Source of the DNA: an uncultured Pelagibacteraceae bacterium
GTDB taxonomy: Bacteria; Pseudomonadota; Alphaproteobacteria; Pelagibacterales; Pelagibacteraceae
Direction of reading: 5' to 3'
NCBI GenBank assembly: GCA_902540595.1
Contig: CACBNI010000001.1
Coordinates: 95,933-159,932 of the forward strand
Length of the DNA stretch: 64,000 nt
The translations under genes and the position numbers were made by a program. The notes under the pieces are model-generated. The model was not told the DNA's origin and searched no databases. It saw nothing but the letters and a program-made list of their open reading frames with translations. Below are positions 27,207 to 36,141 of the stretch, piece by piece. Each line of letters starts with the position of its first letter. The first letter of the stretch is position 1.

Positions 27207-28904
27207 TTAATAAAGATTTTCTAAAAGATTTTTATATTTTTGTATAATTTTATATCTTTTTAATTTTAATGTCGGAGTCATCAGTCCATTTTCAATTGTA
27301 AATTGATCTCTAATAACAATATATTTTTTTATTTTTTCTATTTTTGATAAGTTTTTATTTACTATTTCTAATTCTTTTAAAATTATTTCATTAGATATGT
27401 CGGATTTTTCTTTATTTAAAACTAATAATGTAACCAAATAAGGTTTATTATCTCCATACACTAAAGTTTGCTCAACAAAATCAATTTTTAATAAATCATT
27501 TTCAATTTTTATTGGTGAAATGTTATCTCCTCCGGGAGTGATAAGAATGTCTTTTTTTCTATCTGTAATTTTTAAGTATTTATTTTCAAAATGACCTATG
27601 TCACCAGTAGATAACCATCCATCATTTAAAACTTTTTTAGTTTCTTCCTCATTATTCCAATAGCCTAACATTACGTTTTCTCCTTTAACCAAGATCTCAC
27701 CATCATCTGCTATTTTAACTTCATTTGCAGCAAAAACAGGTCCAACAGTATCAATTCTTATATCATCTTTTGGATTACAGCTAACCACTGGAGAGGTTTC
27801 TGTTAAGCCGTATCCCTGTAATGTTGGTAATCCTATTGCATTTAAAAATACCCCCACATCTTCATCTAAAGCACCACCTCCAGAAATAAATAACTTAAGT
27901 GAACCACCAAATTGTGCTTTTATTTTTTTTCTAACTAATTTTTCACAAATTATATTTTGTACTTTTTCTAAATTAGACAATTTATTTTTAAAGAAAGCTT
28001 TTTCTCCAAGAGAAAGCATTTTATTGATAAGATATTTTTTTAACCCATTTGTTTTATTAAAAGATGCATTTATCTTTTGATACAAATTTTGATAAAATCT
28101 TGGGACAGCAGTCATTATATCAGGATTACATTCACCCATATTTTTTATAAGCTTTTCTATACTTTCAGCATAAAACACCTTGGCGCCCAATGCTATCTGA
28201 ACAAATTGAACAGTATGCTCGTAAGAGTGTGACAATGGTAACCAGGTTAAAAACCTAGCTTTTTTTGAAATAAAATCTTTGAGTAAAAATAAAGCTCCCT
28301 CACAATTACTTAATATTCCTCCATGGCTTAACATTACACCTTTGGGGTTTCCTTGTGTGCCTGAGGTATAAATTATACAAGCAATATCTTTTCTAGAAAT
28401 ATCTAAATTAAGAAAATTTTTTTCCTGATATTTTTTTTTTTTAAAAATATTTTTAATGCAGATAACATCATTTGCATCTTTAATTTCTTCAAAAGATAAT
28501 ATTTTTTTTATGAAAGGTTTAGATTTAACTATATTTTTAATTTTATTATATTGTAAGGCATCTGAAACAATTACAACTGATGGGTTGCAATCATTAATTA
28601 AATATTCGTAATCTCTTTCTACATAGGTTGTATAAGCTGGAACAGTAATACCTTTCGATAACATTATTGCTAAATCAGAGATCATCCATTCTGGTCTGTT
28701 TTCTGAAATTAACAAACAACGATCTTTATTTTCTATAAATGAACTTAACTCTTGAGAGAGTTTTAAAGTATTTAAATACGTTTCTTTCCATGTAAATTCA
28801 TTTTCTAAATTTTTTAATGATTTCAAAAAAATTTGATCTGGCTTTTCTTTTAAGTACTGTTGATAAAATAGTTCTAGAAGATTATTTTGTTTCTTTATTT
28901 CCAT
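27207..28904 (-). CDS. AMP-forming long-chain acyl-CoA ligase (FadD15-like)
   Basis: Activates a fatty acid to acyl-CoA through an acyl-AMP. The P-loop-like motif is IIYTSGTQGNPKGVMLSHGG, the adenine motif is LQGYGLTETSPVVSC, and the hinge/catalytic segment is KITDRKKDILITPGGDNISP. It looks like the FAA1/FadD15 branch with a long middle (FYQNLYQKINASFN). I chose ATG at 28904 (MEIKKQNN). An in-frame upstream start at 28940 would run into tRNA-Leu and encodes MRVRFSLRPPKD, which is antisense tRNA sequence. This gives 565 residues. Substrate chain length is not readable. Confidence 0.88.
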   Translation of the reverse strand: MEIKKQNNLLELFYQQYLKEKPDQIFLKSLKNLENEFTWKETYLNTLKLSQELSSFIENKDRCLLISENRPEWMISDLAIMLSKGITVPAYTTYVERDYEYLINDCNPSVVIVSDALQYNKIKNIVKSKPFIKKILSFEEIKDANDVICIKNIFKKKKYQEKNFLNLDISRKDIACIIYTSGTQGNPKGVMLSHGGILSNCEGALFLLKDFISKKARFLTWLPLSHSYEHTVQFVQIALGAKVFYAESIEKLIKNMGECNPDIMTAVPRFYQNLYQKINASFNKTNGLKKYLINKMLSLGEKAFFKNKLSNLEKVQNIICEKLVRKKIKAQFGGSLKLFISGGGALDEDVGVFLNAIGLPTLQGYGLTETSPVVSCNPKDDIRIDTVGPVFAANEVKIADDGEILVKGENVMLGYWNNEEETKKVLNDGWLSTGDIGHFENKYLKITDRKKDILITPGGDNISPIKIENDLLKIDFVEQTLVYGDNKPYLVTLLVLNKEKSDISNEIILKELEIVNKNLSKIEKIKKYIVIRDQFTIENGLMTPTLKLKRYKIIQKYKNLLENLY

Positions 28905-28910
28905 ATCTTT

Positions 28911-28995
28911 TGGTGGGCGAAGAGAGAATCGAACTCTCACTTCTTGCGAAACACGATTTTGAGTCGTGCGCGTCTACCAGTTCCGCCATTCGCCC
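28911..28995 (-). tRNA. tRNA-Leu (anticodon CAA)
   Basis: An 85-nt class II tRNA on the minus strand. The acceptor GGGCGAA pairs with TTCGCCC. The D arm contains AACTGGTAGACGC. The anticodon stem CACGA/TCGTG has loop CTCAAAA, anticodon CAA. A long variable arm (TTTCGCAAGAAG) follows, then T arm GAGAG/CTCTC with loop TTCGATT and an encoded ACCA end. The acyl-CoA ligase gene starts 7 bases after it on the same strand, so the tRNA and ligase probably share a transcript. Confidence 0.97.
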
Positions 28996-29057
28996 ACTAA
29001 TTTGAATTAAATTATATTTAAATAGTATAAGAACTAAAATTATATTAAAACCAAAAA

Positions 29058-29663
29058 ATGTTTCAAACTCTTTACAGGAAATGTTTAGATTTAGCATCAC
29101 ATAAGAGCTCAAACTTTTATTTGGGATTAGTTTCGTTTATTGAAAGTTCATTTTTTCCCATACCTCCAGACGTAATGATTGTACCTATGGTCATTGCAAA
29201 GAAAAAAAATTACATAAAAATATTTTTGATAGCATCCATTTTTTCAGTTTTAGGAGGGGTTTTTGGGTACTTCTTGGGATCATTTTTTTATGATCTATCT
29301 TTTAGTGTGATCGAGTTTTATGGATATGAAAATAAAGTTGAAAAATTAAAATATAATCTATCAATTGGAGAGGGATTTATAGCTTGGCTAAGTATACTTT
29401 TTTTAGCAGGTTTTACTCCTTTGCCTTATAAAGCTTTCACAATTGCTAGCGGACTAATTGGTTTTAATTTATTCATATTTATTCTTGTAAGTCTAATCTC
29501 TAGAAGCCTTAGATTTTTTATTATTTCTTACTTGTCCTATAAATTTGGACATTTATTTACTGATTTTATGAGCAAGCATGGATCAAAATGGTTTACCATT
29601 TTGGGGATATTGCTTGTTATTATATTCCTAATAATATTTTTATTTTATAAATTTAATGTTTAA
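29058..29663 (+). CDS. YqaA/DedA-family membrane protein
   Basis: 201-residue inner-membrane protein of the SNARE-associated/DedA superfamily, YqaA branch. FIESSFFPIPPDVMIVPM (about residues 28-45) is the family re-entrant-loop signature, followed by FSVLGGVFGYFLGSFF and FLAGFTPLPYKAFTIASGL. Four to five membrane segments. DedA proteins are linked to lipid-carrier or phospholipid flipping; the role here is inference. Its end overlaps the dsbB start by 8 bases. Confidence 0.87.
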   Translation: MFQTLYRKCLDLASHKSSNFYLGLVSFIESSFFPIPPDVMIVPMVIAKKKNYIKIFLIASIFSVLGGVFGYFLGSFFYDLSFSVIEFYGYENKVEKLKYNLSIGEGFIAWLSILFLAGFTPLPYKAFTIASGLIGFNLFIFILVSLISRSLRFFIISYLSYKFGHLFTDFMSKHGSKWFTILGILLVIIFLIIFLFYKFNV

Positions 29664-30141
29664 CCTCAGCAAAAAAAATTTGTTTACAGTTATATTTTTA
29701 ATAAGCTTTATTGCTTTAGTATCTGCATATTTTATAGAATACATTCTTGGTCATCAGCCTTGTAACCTTTGTCTATATGAAAGGATTCCATATTTTTTGG
29801 CAATCTTAATTGTATTAATAAATTATAAATTCAATAAACTAGAAAAGTATATAATTCTCTCGTTGGCTATAATTTTTTTGATAGCAACAATATTGTCTTT
29901 ATATCACTTAGGAATTGAACAAGGTTTTATACAAGAGTCTTTACTTTGCGATCTTGAAAAAGGAGCAAATATTCTTGATAAAGACGAAATATTAAAGCAA
30001 TTACAACAAAAAAATATAAGTTGCAAAGATGTAACATTTAAAATTTTTGGATTATCGCTTACAAGCTACAATATAATAATTTCTATATTATTAACTATTA
30101 CTTTAATAAGATTTTACTTTGGATATGAAAACAGTAGATAA
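29656..30141 (+). CDS. dsbB: Disulfide bond formation protein B
   Basis: 161-residue quinone-linked membrane oxidase that reoxidises DsbA. Four membrane segments. The first cysteine pair is C36-x2-C39 in HQPCNLCLYERIPYFLAI, the hallmark of DsbB. The second periplasmic pair is in ESLLCDLEK and NISCKDVTF. It overlaps the YqaA-like gene by 8 bases and coq7 by 23 bases. DsbA itself is not in this window. The neighbouring ubiquinone gene coq7 fits, since DsbB passes electrons to ubiquinone. Confidence 0.93.
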   Translation: MFNLSKKNLFTVIFLISFIALVSAYFIEYILGHQPCNLCLYERIPYFLAILIVLINYKFNKLEKYIILSLAIIFLIATILSLYHLGIEQGFIQESLLCDLEKGANILDKDEILKQLQQKNISCKDVTFKIFGLSLTSYNIIISILLTITLIRFYFGYENSR

Positions 30142-30658
30142 AAAAAGAATTGAGGAATTTATAAGGGTTGATCACGCTGGAGAAAGAGGTGCTGTTAAAA
30201 TTTACGAAGGCCAATTACTTGCTTTAAATACATTTGTTAAAAATGACAAACTAAAGGAAACTATTGAAGAAATGAAAATTCATGAAAAAGAACATCGTGA
30301 TTTTTTTGAAAAAGAAATAAAAAAAAGAAATATAGCTCCAACGAAATTTTTGCCTCTATGGGATTTGTTAGGTGTAGGTTTAGGCTTTGGGTCTACTTTG
30401 TTAGGTAAAAAAGCTGCCATGCTTTGCACTGCTTCTGTTGAAGAAGTTATTGATGAACATTACTTAAGTCAAATTAAACAACTTGATAATAGTGAAAGAA
30501 TCTTGAAGAAAAAAATTATAAAATTTAGAGAAGATGAGTTAAATCATAAAGATATAGCTTATGAAAAAGGTGCAACCAAAAAAGGACCATACTCGATTTT
30601 AGATAAGTTAATAAAAACTGGTTCTAAAATTGCAATAAATATATCCGAAAAAATCTAA
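30119..30658 (+). CDS. coq7: Demethoxyubiquinone hydroxylase (Coq7)
   Basis: Di-iron hydroxylase of a late ubiquinone step. It has 179 residues with the four-helix ferritin-like fold. Iron ligands are seen in IRVDHAGERGAVKIYEGQL (Glu), MKIHEKEHRDFFE (ExxH), VEEVIDEHY (Glu) and FREDELNHKDIA (ExxH). The first helix starts within the dsbB end (23-base overlap). The gene ends in a 4-base tail-to-tail overlap with the HNH nuclease gene. Confidence 0.95.
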   Translation: MDMKTVDKKRIEEFIRVDHAGERGAVKIYEGQLLALNTFVKNDKLKETIEEMKIHEKEHRDFFEKEIKKRNIAPTKFLPLWDLLGVGLGFGSTLLGKKAAMLCTASVEEVIDEHYLSQIKQLDNSERILKKKIIKFREDELNHKDIAYEKGATKKGPYSILDKLIKTGSKIAINISEKI

Positions 30659-31224
30659 GCCTCTAGTTCAACGTCCCAATATAAATAGTCCATCCAACTT
30701 TTGTGAAGAAAGTTTGGAGGAAAATTTTTTCCGTTTTTATGTAGATCTTCTGTTGAGGGTCTATAAGGATATTGGTGCAACTTCATCCCTGAATTTTTTA
30801 ATAATTTTCCACCTTTTTTTACATTACATGCTGAACAGGCGGTAACTACATTGTCCCAGTTTGTTTCTCCTCCTTTTGATCTAGGTAACAAATGATCAAA
30901 TGTTAGTTCATCAGCACTACCACAATACTGGCAAGAAAATTTATCTCTTAAGAATACATTAAATCTTGTAAAGCTAGGTTTTGAAAGTGGTACAATATAA
31001 TCTTTTAAGGCAATAACACTTGGTAATTGCATGTTAAAGGAAGGACTTCTAATAACTCTATCATAGTTACTTACTATGATCACTCTATCTAAAAAAACAG
31101 ATTTAACTGTGTCTTGCCATGACCACAATGATAAAGGGTAATAACTTAATGGTCTATAATCGGCATTTAAGACTAATGCTGGGCATTTTTCTAATGAAAC
31201 ATCTTGTTCAATAAAATTATTCAT
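30655..31224 (-). CDS. HNH endonuclease-domain protein
   Basis: 189-residue protein with a C-terminal HNH nuclease domain. Zinc CxxC pairs occur in FSCQYCGSADELTFDHLLPRSKGG and TACSACNVKKGG; the catalytic DH is in TFDHLLP and the N in NWDNVV. The N-terminus (PALVLNADYRPLSYYPLSLWSWQDTVK) matches the widely distributed stand-alone HNH proteins of alphaproteobacteria and cyanobacteria, which are host genes and not intron-borne. The function of that group is unclear. Confidence 0.85.
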   Translation of the reverse strand: MNNFIEQDVSLEKCPALVLNADYRPLSYYPLSLWSWQDTVKSVFLDRVIIVSNYDRVIRSPSFNMQLPSVIALKDYIVPLSKPSFTRFNVFLRDKFSCQYCGSADELTFDHLLPRSKGGETNWDNVVTACSACNVKKGGKLLKNSGMKLHQYPYRPSTEDLHKNGKNFPPNFLHKSWMDYLYWDVELEA

Positions 31225-31271
31225 TAACTATTTTTAACTTAGTTAATCTACTTTATCAACATTAAGAGATA

Positions 31272-31922
31272 TTAAAGTTTCTTTAAGATATAATTAAGTG
31301 CTGTACTAGAAGCTTGTATAGGAATGTGATGATCACAATTTTTAATTAAAAGTGTATCAACTTTTACATCGTTTCTAATTAAAAAGTCTTTTGCTTCTAG
31401 TAAATTGATTGATGGGACAATTTGATCCGTATCACCGTGGATAAGTAAAGTATCAGTTTTATTTTTGATTCTATTTTTTAAATTATCTTGATCAATAATT
31501 TTTCCAGAAAAACCAACAATACAAGAAAATCTCTCTTCTAATGTCAGACCAACATTTAAAGACATCATACAGCCTTGACTGAAACCAGATAAACATATTT
31601 GTTTATTTGATAAATTAAATTCTAATTTAATCTCCTCAATAAATTTTTTAATTATATTTTCTGCCTTAACTGATTGCTCTAAAATATAAATTGGATCATC
31701 TTTACTCAGATCAAACCATTGGTATCCAGATGGATTCATGGCACATGGTTCGTGCCCATTCGGGCAAATAAAAACTGTATTTGGCATATGTCTTTTCCAA
31801 TTTAATGAGAGCATGCTAATGTCTTTTCCATCACCACCATATCCATGCAGTAAAATAATTGCATTTTTTATTTCGCTTTCATTTTCAGGTCTGATAATTA
31901 TAGAGTTAAGGCAAAATGTCAT
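31272..31922 (-). CDS. Carboxylesterase / lysophospholipase-like hydrolase
   Basis: 216-residue alpha/beta hydrolase of the phospholipase/carboxylesterase (YpfH/Est) family. The oxyanion strand is IILLHGYGGDGKDIS, the nucleophile elbow is SGFSQGCMMS, the acid is HGDTDQIVP and the catalytic His is in CDHHIPIQA. No signal peptide, so cytoplasmic. Likely acts on short-chain esters or lysophospholipids. It is divergent from the HIG1 protein gene across 49 bases. Confidence 0.85.
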   Translation of the reverse strand: MTFCLNSIIIRPENESEIKNAIILLHGYGGDGKDISMLSLNWKRHMPNTVFICPNGHEPCAMNPSGYQWFDLSKDDPIYILEQSVKAENIIKKFIEEIKLEFNLSNKQICLSGFSQGCMMSLNVGLTLEERFSCIVGFSGKIIDQDNLKNRIKNKTDTLLIHGDTDQIVPSINLLEAKDFLIRNDVKVDTLLIKNCDHHIPIQASSTALNYILKKL

Positions 31923-31971
31923 AGTTAATTTATTAAGTGTTTTATTTCTAAAAACAATCTACAATATAAAC

Positions 31972-32175
31972 ATGTTATCAGGAATAATAGTTAAAGTTTT
32001 GTCCATTGCACTTTTAATTGCTGTGGGTATCGTCTTAATTTTAGGCATAGGTACTCTTTTCAAGGGTGGAGAAACAAGTAAAAAATATTCAAATAAGTTA
32101 ATGCAAATGAGAGTCATTTTACAATTTATTGCTATAATTGCTTTAGTAGGTTTTGCTTATTTTTTTAAAGATTAA
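31972..32175 (+). CDS. HIG1-domain two-helix membrane protein
   Basis: 67-residue protein starting at ATG 31972 (MLSGIIVKVL). It has two membrane helices, about 8-27 and 49-65, linked by a polar loop GGETSKKYSNKLMQMRV that matches the HIG_1_N hypoxia-induced family found in alphaproteobacteria and mitochondria (where it assists respiratory supercomplexes). A longer frame begins at 31738 but its extra part is antisense to the esterase gene, so I start at 31972. The end overlaps the TlpA-like gene by 4 bases. Confidence 0.82.
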   Translation: MLSGIIVKVLSIALLIAVGIVLILGIGTLFKGGETSKKYSNKLMQMRVILQFIAIIALVGFAYFFKD

Positions 32176-32681
32176 CTAAAATTTTTTAACCAGTTAATAA
32201 AGTTTTCATCATCAAAATTTATTGAACCAATAATTCTTGCAAACTCTTCTCCTTTGGAATTTAAAAGTATAGTTGTTGGAAGTCCTCTTAAAGAAAAAGT
32301 TTTTGCTAGAGTTGAAGGATGATCAAAATAGGGTTCTAAATTATCTATACCTAATTCAGCAAAAAAACTATTAACCTTATCTAGTCTTTCTTTGCCAATA
32401 TTAATTGGGTATATTTTCAAATTCTTTAACTTTTTATTTACTTGCAGCCTATCTAGAGAAGGCATTTCCTCTCTGCAAGGTGCACACCAAGTTGCCCAAA
32501 AATTTAACATTATTAGCTGACTGTCCAAGTTTTGAATATTAATTTCTTTGTCTGCATTATCTAAAAAAATAACATTACTGTATGTTTTTGGGTTTTTATG
32601 AACTACAAGATTTTTAAGATCTGGCAATTCATTTGCAAGAGTACTAGTGATGAAAAAGGTAAATAATATTAAAATTCTCAT
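32172..32681 (-). CDS. TlpA-like periplasmic thioredoxin
   Basis: 169-residue exported thiol-disulfide protein. A signal peptide (MRILILFTFFITSTLA, cleavage near residue 17) is followed by a thioredoxin/AhpC-TSA domain with the redox motif WCAPC (Cys66, Cys69) in NFWATWCAPCREEMPSL and the cis-Pro in RGLPTTILL. Likely keeps periplasmic cysteines reduced, for example for cytochrome or oxidase assembly. Family members are often next to argH, as here: divergent, 24 bases away. Confidence 0.88.
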   Translation of the reverse strand: MRILILFTFFITSTLANELPDLKNLVVHKNPKTYSNVIFLDNADKEINIQNLDSQLIMLNFWATWCAPCREEMPSLDRLQVNKKLKNLKIYPINIGKERLDKVNSFFAELGIDNLEPYFDHPSTLAKTFSLRGLPTTILLNSKGEEFARIIGSINFDDENFINWLKNFS

Positions 32682-32705
32682 ATTAAATAGGTATAATTAA
32701 ATATC

Positions 32706-34097
32706 ATGGCAAAAAATAAAAACAACCAGGCAATATGGAACACACGCATTAAAAAAAATTCATCAAGTTTATTTCAAAAAGTTGGTAATTCCTTAGATGT
32801 CGACAAAAAACTTTATAAAGAAGATATCAAAGGATCCATTGCTCATGTTGAGATGCTTTTTAAGCAAAAAATAATCTCATTCAAAATTAAAAATAAGATT
32901 ATTTATGGTCTGAATAAAGTAGAGAGAGAAATTTCTAGTAAAAAATTTGAATTTAATAAAAAATATGAGGATATTCATATGAATATTGAAAAAAGACTTT
33001 TTCAAATTATTGGTGAAGAGGCAGGGTATGTCCATACAGCAAGATCAAGAAATGACCAGGTAATCACTGATTTTAAATTATGGTTAAAATCAGCAACTAA
33101 TGAAATAAACAACAATTTAGATAAGGTCATTAAAACTTCAATAAAATTAGCTGAAAAAAATATTCAAACTATCATGCCTGGTTTTACTCATTTAAAGAAT
33201 GCACAAGCAATTTCTTTCGCACATTATTTAATGTCTTATGTTGAAATTTTTAATCGAGATAAAAAAAGATTTTCTAATAATCTAGAAAGTTTAGATGAAA
33301 ATCCACTTGGTGTCGCTGCTTTATCTGGTACCTCATTTAATATAGACAGAAATTATACAACCAAAAAACTTGGTTTTAAAAAACCTACAAACAATTCTAT
33401 TGATACAGTTTCAGATAGAGATTTTGTAATTGATTTTCTTTATAGCGTATCAGTATGCTCTATGCATATTTCAAGAATAGCAGAAGAATTGATTATATGG
33501 AATTCAGATGGATTTAATTTAATTAACTTGTCTGATAAAGTTGTAACTGGATCTTCGATAATGCCTCAAAAAAAAAATCCTGATCTTCTAGAATATTTAA
33601 GAGGTAAATCTGGAAGTACCTATGGAAATCTATTTTCTATGCTGACTATCTTAAAAGGTTTACCACTTTCTTATTTTAAAGATCTTCAAGATGACAAAGA
33701 GATTGTTTTTAATTCAAATGATACACTTGTAAATTGTCTAAAAATTTTTGATGAGGTGTTAAAAAATTGTAGTCCTAATAAAAAAAAAATGCTTGAGCTT
33801 GCAAATAGAGGATACATTACTGCAACAGACTTAGCTGACTATCTTGTAAAAAATCATTCAATGTCATTTAGAAACGCTTATCAAAAAACTTCCGCTATAG
33901 TTAATTTAGCAGAAAAAACGAAAAAAAATTTAAACGAACTTTCTTTAGACCAACTTAAAAAAATTGAGCCTAAACTTACCGCAGATGTTTTAAAAGTGTT
34001 TGATTTAAACAATTCTGTCAATTCAAAAAAATCTTTTGGGGGAACATCTTTTGATAATATTAAAAAGATGATAGCTAATTATAAAAAAAATAAATGA
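32706..34097 (+). CDS. argH: Argininosuccinate lyase
   Basis: Last step of arginine synthesis: argininosuccinate to arginine and fumarate. It has 463 residues. Superfamily signatures: EEAGYVHTARSRNDQVITDF, the MPGFTHLKNAQ region, and the signature loop GSSIMPQKKNPD (about residue 280). The ATG is 24 bases from the divergent TlpA-like gene. The end forms an ATGA overlap with a 40-residue lipoprotein gene. Confidence 0.97.
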   Translation: MAKNKNNQAIWNTRIKKNSSSLFQKVGNSLDVDKKLYKEDIKGSIAHVEMLFKQKIISFKIKNKIIYGLNKVEREISSKKFEFNKKYEDIHMNIEKRLFQIIGEEAGYVHTARSRNDQVITDFKLWLKSATNEINNNLDKVIKTSIKLAEKNIQTIMPGFTHLKNAQAISFAHYLMSYVEIFNRDKKRFSNNLESLDENPLGVAALSGTSFNIDRNYTTKKLGFKKPTNNSIDTVSDRDFVIDFLYSVSVCSMHISRIAEELIIWNSDGFNLINLSDKVVTGSSIMPQKKNPDLLEYLRGKSGSTYGNLFSMLTILKGLPLSYFKDLQDDKEIVFNSNDTLVNCLKIFDEVLKNCSPNKKKMLELANRGYITATDLADYLVKNHSMSFRNAYQKTSAIVNLAEKTKKNLNELSLDQLKKIEPKLTADVLKVFDLNNSVNSKKSFGGTSFDNIKKMIANYKKNK

Positions 34098-34216
34098 AAA
34101 CAAAAATCATATTCATAATATTAATATCTTTATTAATTTTATCATGTGGAAAAAAAGGCTGTCCAAAAATAAATGAGGCAGATAAATGTAGTAAACAACT
34201 AAAACAGATTAGATGA
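34094..34216 (+). CDS. Small LptM/LppL-like lipoprotein
   Basis: A 40-residue frame overlaps argH and lysA by 4 bases each (ATGA on both sides). It encodes MKTKIIFIILISLLILSCGKKGCPK and a short polar tail with a second and third Cys. The type II signal peptide and lipobox (ILSC) predict lipidation at Cys18. The position between argH and lysA and the CGxKG start match the LptM (YifL)/LppL group, where the lipoprotein sits upstream of lysA/dapF and assists LPS-transport assembly. The assignment is by context and motif only. Confidence 0.7.
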   Translation: MKTKIIFIILISLLILSCGKKGCPKINEADKCSKQLKQIR

Positions 34217-35427
34217 AATATTTAAATAAAAAATTAATGATAGAAAATATTAATTTTAAAAATCTAGCTCAAAAATTTGGCACACCTGCTTATTGTTATT
34301 CTTACTCAAAGTTAAAAGAAAATATAAATAATTTTAAACAAAATTTTAAATCCTTTTCCCCGTTAATCTGCTTTTCAGTAAAATCGAATACTAATGTAAA
34401 TATAATTAAAGAAATTAAGAAATTTGGTTTAGGAGCTGACGTTGTCTCAAAAGGAGAACTAATGTTAGCTTTAAAAGCAGGAGTAAATCCAAGCAAAATA
34501 GTATTTTCAGGAGTTGGTAAAACTACTGAAGAAATCAATTTTGCTATAGAGAAAAAAATACTACTTATTAATGCTGAGTCAAAAAGTGAAATTCAAGAAA
34601 TTAATAAAATTGCAAAACGAAAAAGAAAAATAGTACAAGTTGGAATAAGGCTAAACCCAAATACTGACCCAAAAACACTTAAACAAATTTCTACTGGTAA
34701 AAGTGAAAATAAATTTGGGGTAAATAGTAAAACATTTTATGAACTTGTAGACTACTGTAAAAACTCAAAAAATATCAGTCTAAAGTGTTTAAGTGTTCAT
34801 ATAGGTAGTCAAATATTAGACCACAAGCCGTATGAAAAAATGCTTAAAGCTGTAAGTAATATAATTAATAAAACCAATCACAAATTTAAATTTGTTGATT
34901 TGGGTGGAGGAATGGGAATTTCTTACACTAATAAAATTAAAAAGCTTAATTATAAAAAATACAACTTAGCAATTAAAAATTTTTTAAAAAAGCATGATAC
35001 AAAAATTATTTTTGAACCAGGTAGGTCAATAATCGGTAATACAGGAACTTTAATATCTAAAATAATTTATATTAAAGATGGTGGAGCCAAAAAATTTATT
35101 ATTTTAGATGCTGCAATGAATGATCTTATGAGACCAGCTTTATATGGAGCAGTTCATAAAATCTTACCCGTTGATAAATCTAACAGTGTTTCAACAAATG
35201 CTTACGAATTTGTAGGTCCTATTTGTGAGAGCACAGATAAATTTGTAACTTTAAAAAAATTTCAAAAACTAAAAGAAAAAGATTTGGTAGCTATATGTGA
35301 TGTTGGTGCCTACGGTATGTCTCTAAGCTCTAATTATAACCTTAGGCCAAAAGCTGTTGAATTACTGATAAAAGGAAGAAAAATTAAAATTATTAAAAAT
35401 AGGCAAAAGCATACAGATTTAATTTAG
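34213..35427 (+). CDS. lysA: Diaminopimelate decarboxylase
   Basis: PLP enzyme converting meso-diaminopimelate to lysine. It has 404 residues. The PLP lysine is in CFSVKSNTN (about residue 57). The Gly-rich phosphate site is VDLGGGMGISY. Further contacts are in FEPGRSIIGNTG and the substrate-side GPICESTDKF with catalytic Cys, followed by DVGAYGMSLSSNYN. It is translationally coupled to the upstream lipoprotein. plsC follows within a few bases. Confidence 0.97.
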   Translation: MKYLNKKLMIENINFKNLAQKFGTPAYCYSYSKLKENINNFKQNFKSFSPLICFSVKSNTNVNIIKEIKKFGLGADVVSKGELMLALKAGVNPSKIVFSGVGKTTEEINFAIEKKILLINAESKSEIQEINKIAKRKRKIVQVGIRLNPNTDPKTLKQISTGKSENKFGVNSKTFYELVDYCKNSKNISLKCLSVHIGSQILDHKPYEKMLKAVSNIINKTNHKFKFVDLGGGMGISYTNKIKKLNYKKYNLAIKNFLKKHDTKIIFEPGRSIIGNTGTLISKIIYIKDGGAKKFIILDAAMNDLMRPALYGAVHKILPVDKSNSVSTNAYEFVGPICESTDKFVTLKKFQKLKEKDLVAICDVGAYGMSLSSNYNLRPKAVELLIKGRKIKIIKNRQKHTDLI

Positions 35428-35439
35428 CTTTTGATAAAA

Positions 35440-36141
35440 ATGATCAGAAATGCACTATTCTCAATATTTTTTTTTCTAGGAATAATTATTATTTCAATAA
35501 TATTTTTACCTGCATTATTTTTGCCAAGGAAAATTACATTGCTTGGGGGAAAATTGATGGGTCATTGGGCTGGGTTTTGTTTAAGATTTTTTCTATCGGT
35601 AAAAATTAGTATTAAAGGTAAAGAAAACATTATAAATGACCAAAAATTTTTTATTGCTGCCTCCCACCAGTCTATGTTTGAAACATTTTACCTACAAACT
35701 GTTTTCAATTCACCAGTATTTATTTTAAAAAAAGAGTTGCTACGAATTCCTATCTTTGGATGGTACTTAAAAAAAATTGGATCTATCTCTATAAATAGAA
35801 ACAAGGTAAGTAGAGACAATTTAGGATTTTTTGAGGATATTTTAAGAACAGTAAATAGTAGCGATAGACCATTGATAATTTTTCCTCAAGGAACACGAGT
35901 TTTACCTGAAGAACGTCCTTCCTTTAAGAAAGGAGCAACCAGAATTTATCAGGAACTAAATATAGCCTGCCAACCCGTCGCTGTTAATTCTGGTTATGTA
36001 TGGCCGAAAAAAGGTAAAAAAAATAGTCATAAAACAATAACTGTTTCTATTTTAACACCTATTGATGCTGGAATGGATAAAGAAAATTTTTTACAGATTT
36101 TAGAAAATAAAATTTACAATGAACTCAACTTATTAAGTTAG
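35440..36141 (+). CDS. plsC: 1-acyl-sn-glycerol-3-phosphate acyltransferase
   Basis: Membrane-bound PlsC making phosphatidic acid. It has an N-terminal membrane anchor (IIIISIIFLPALFL). The acyltransferase block I is ASHQSMFET, where the usual HX4D ends in Glu instead of Asp. Block III is FPQGTRVLPEERPSFKKGA and block IV is VAVNSGYVWP. I start at ATG 35440; an in-frame TTG at 35431 would add three residues. The stop overlaps the dnaN stop by 4 bases (TTAG). Confidence 0.9.
   Translation: MIRNALFSIFFFLGIIIISIIFLPALFLPRKITLLGGKLMGHWAGFCLRFFLSVKISIKGKENIINDQKFFIAASHQSMFETFYLQTVFNSPVFILKKELLRIPIFGWYLKKIGSISINRNKVSRDNLGFFEDILRTVNSSDRPLIIFPQGTRVLPEERPSFKKGATRIYQELNIACQPVAVNSGYVWPKKGKKNSHKTITVSILTPIDAGMDKENFLQILENKIYNELNLLS

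Noticed and set aside
28905..28940. 12-residue N-terminal extension of the acyl-CoA ligase
   Set aside because: Encoded by the tRNA-Leu 3' end; the start was moved to 28904.
28882..29112. Minus-strand frame of 76 residues at the tRNA-Leu locus
   Set aside because: It is the tRNA gene read as protein (MAELVDAHDSKSC-like text is a known tRNA-Leu/Ser translation artefact).
31738..31971. 78-residue extension of the HIG1 protein frame
   Set aside because: It is antisense to the esterase gene and not HIG1-like; start moved to 31972.
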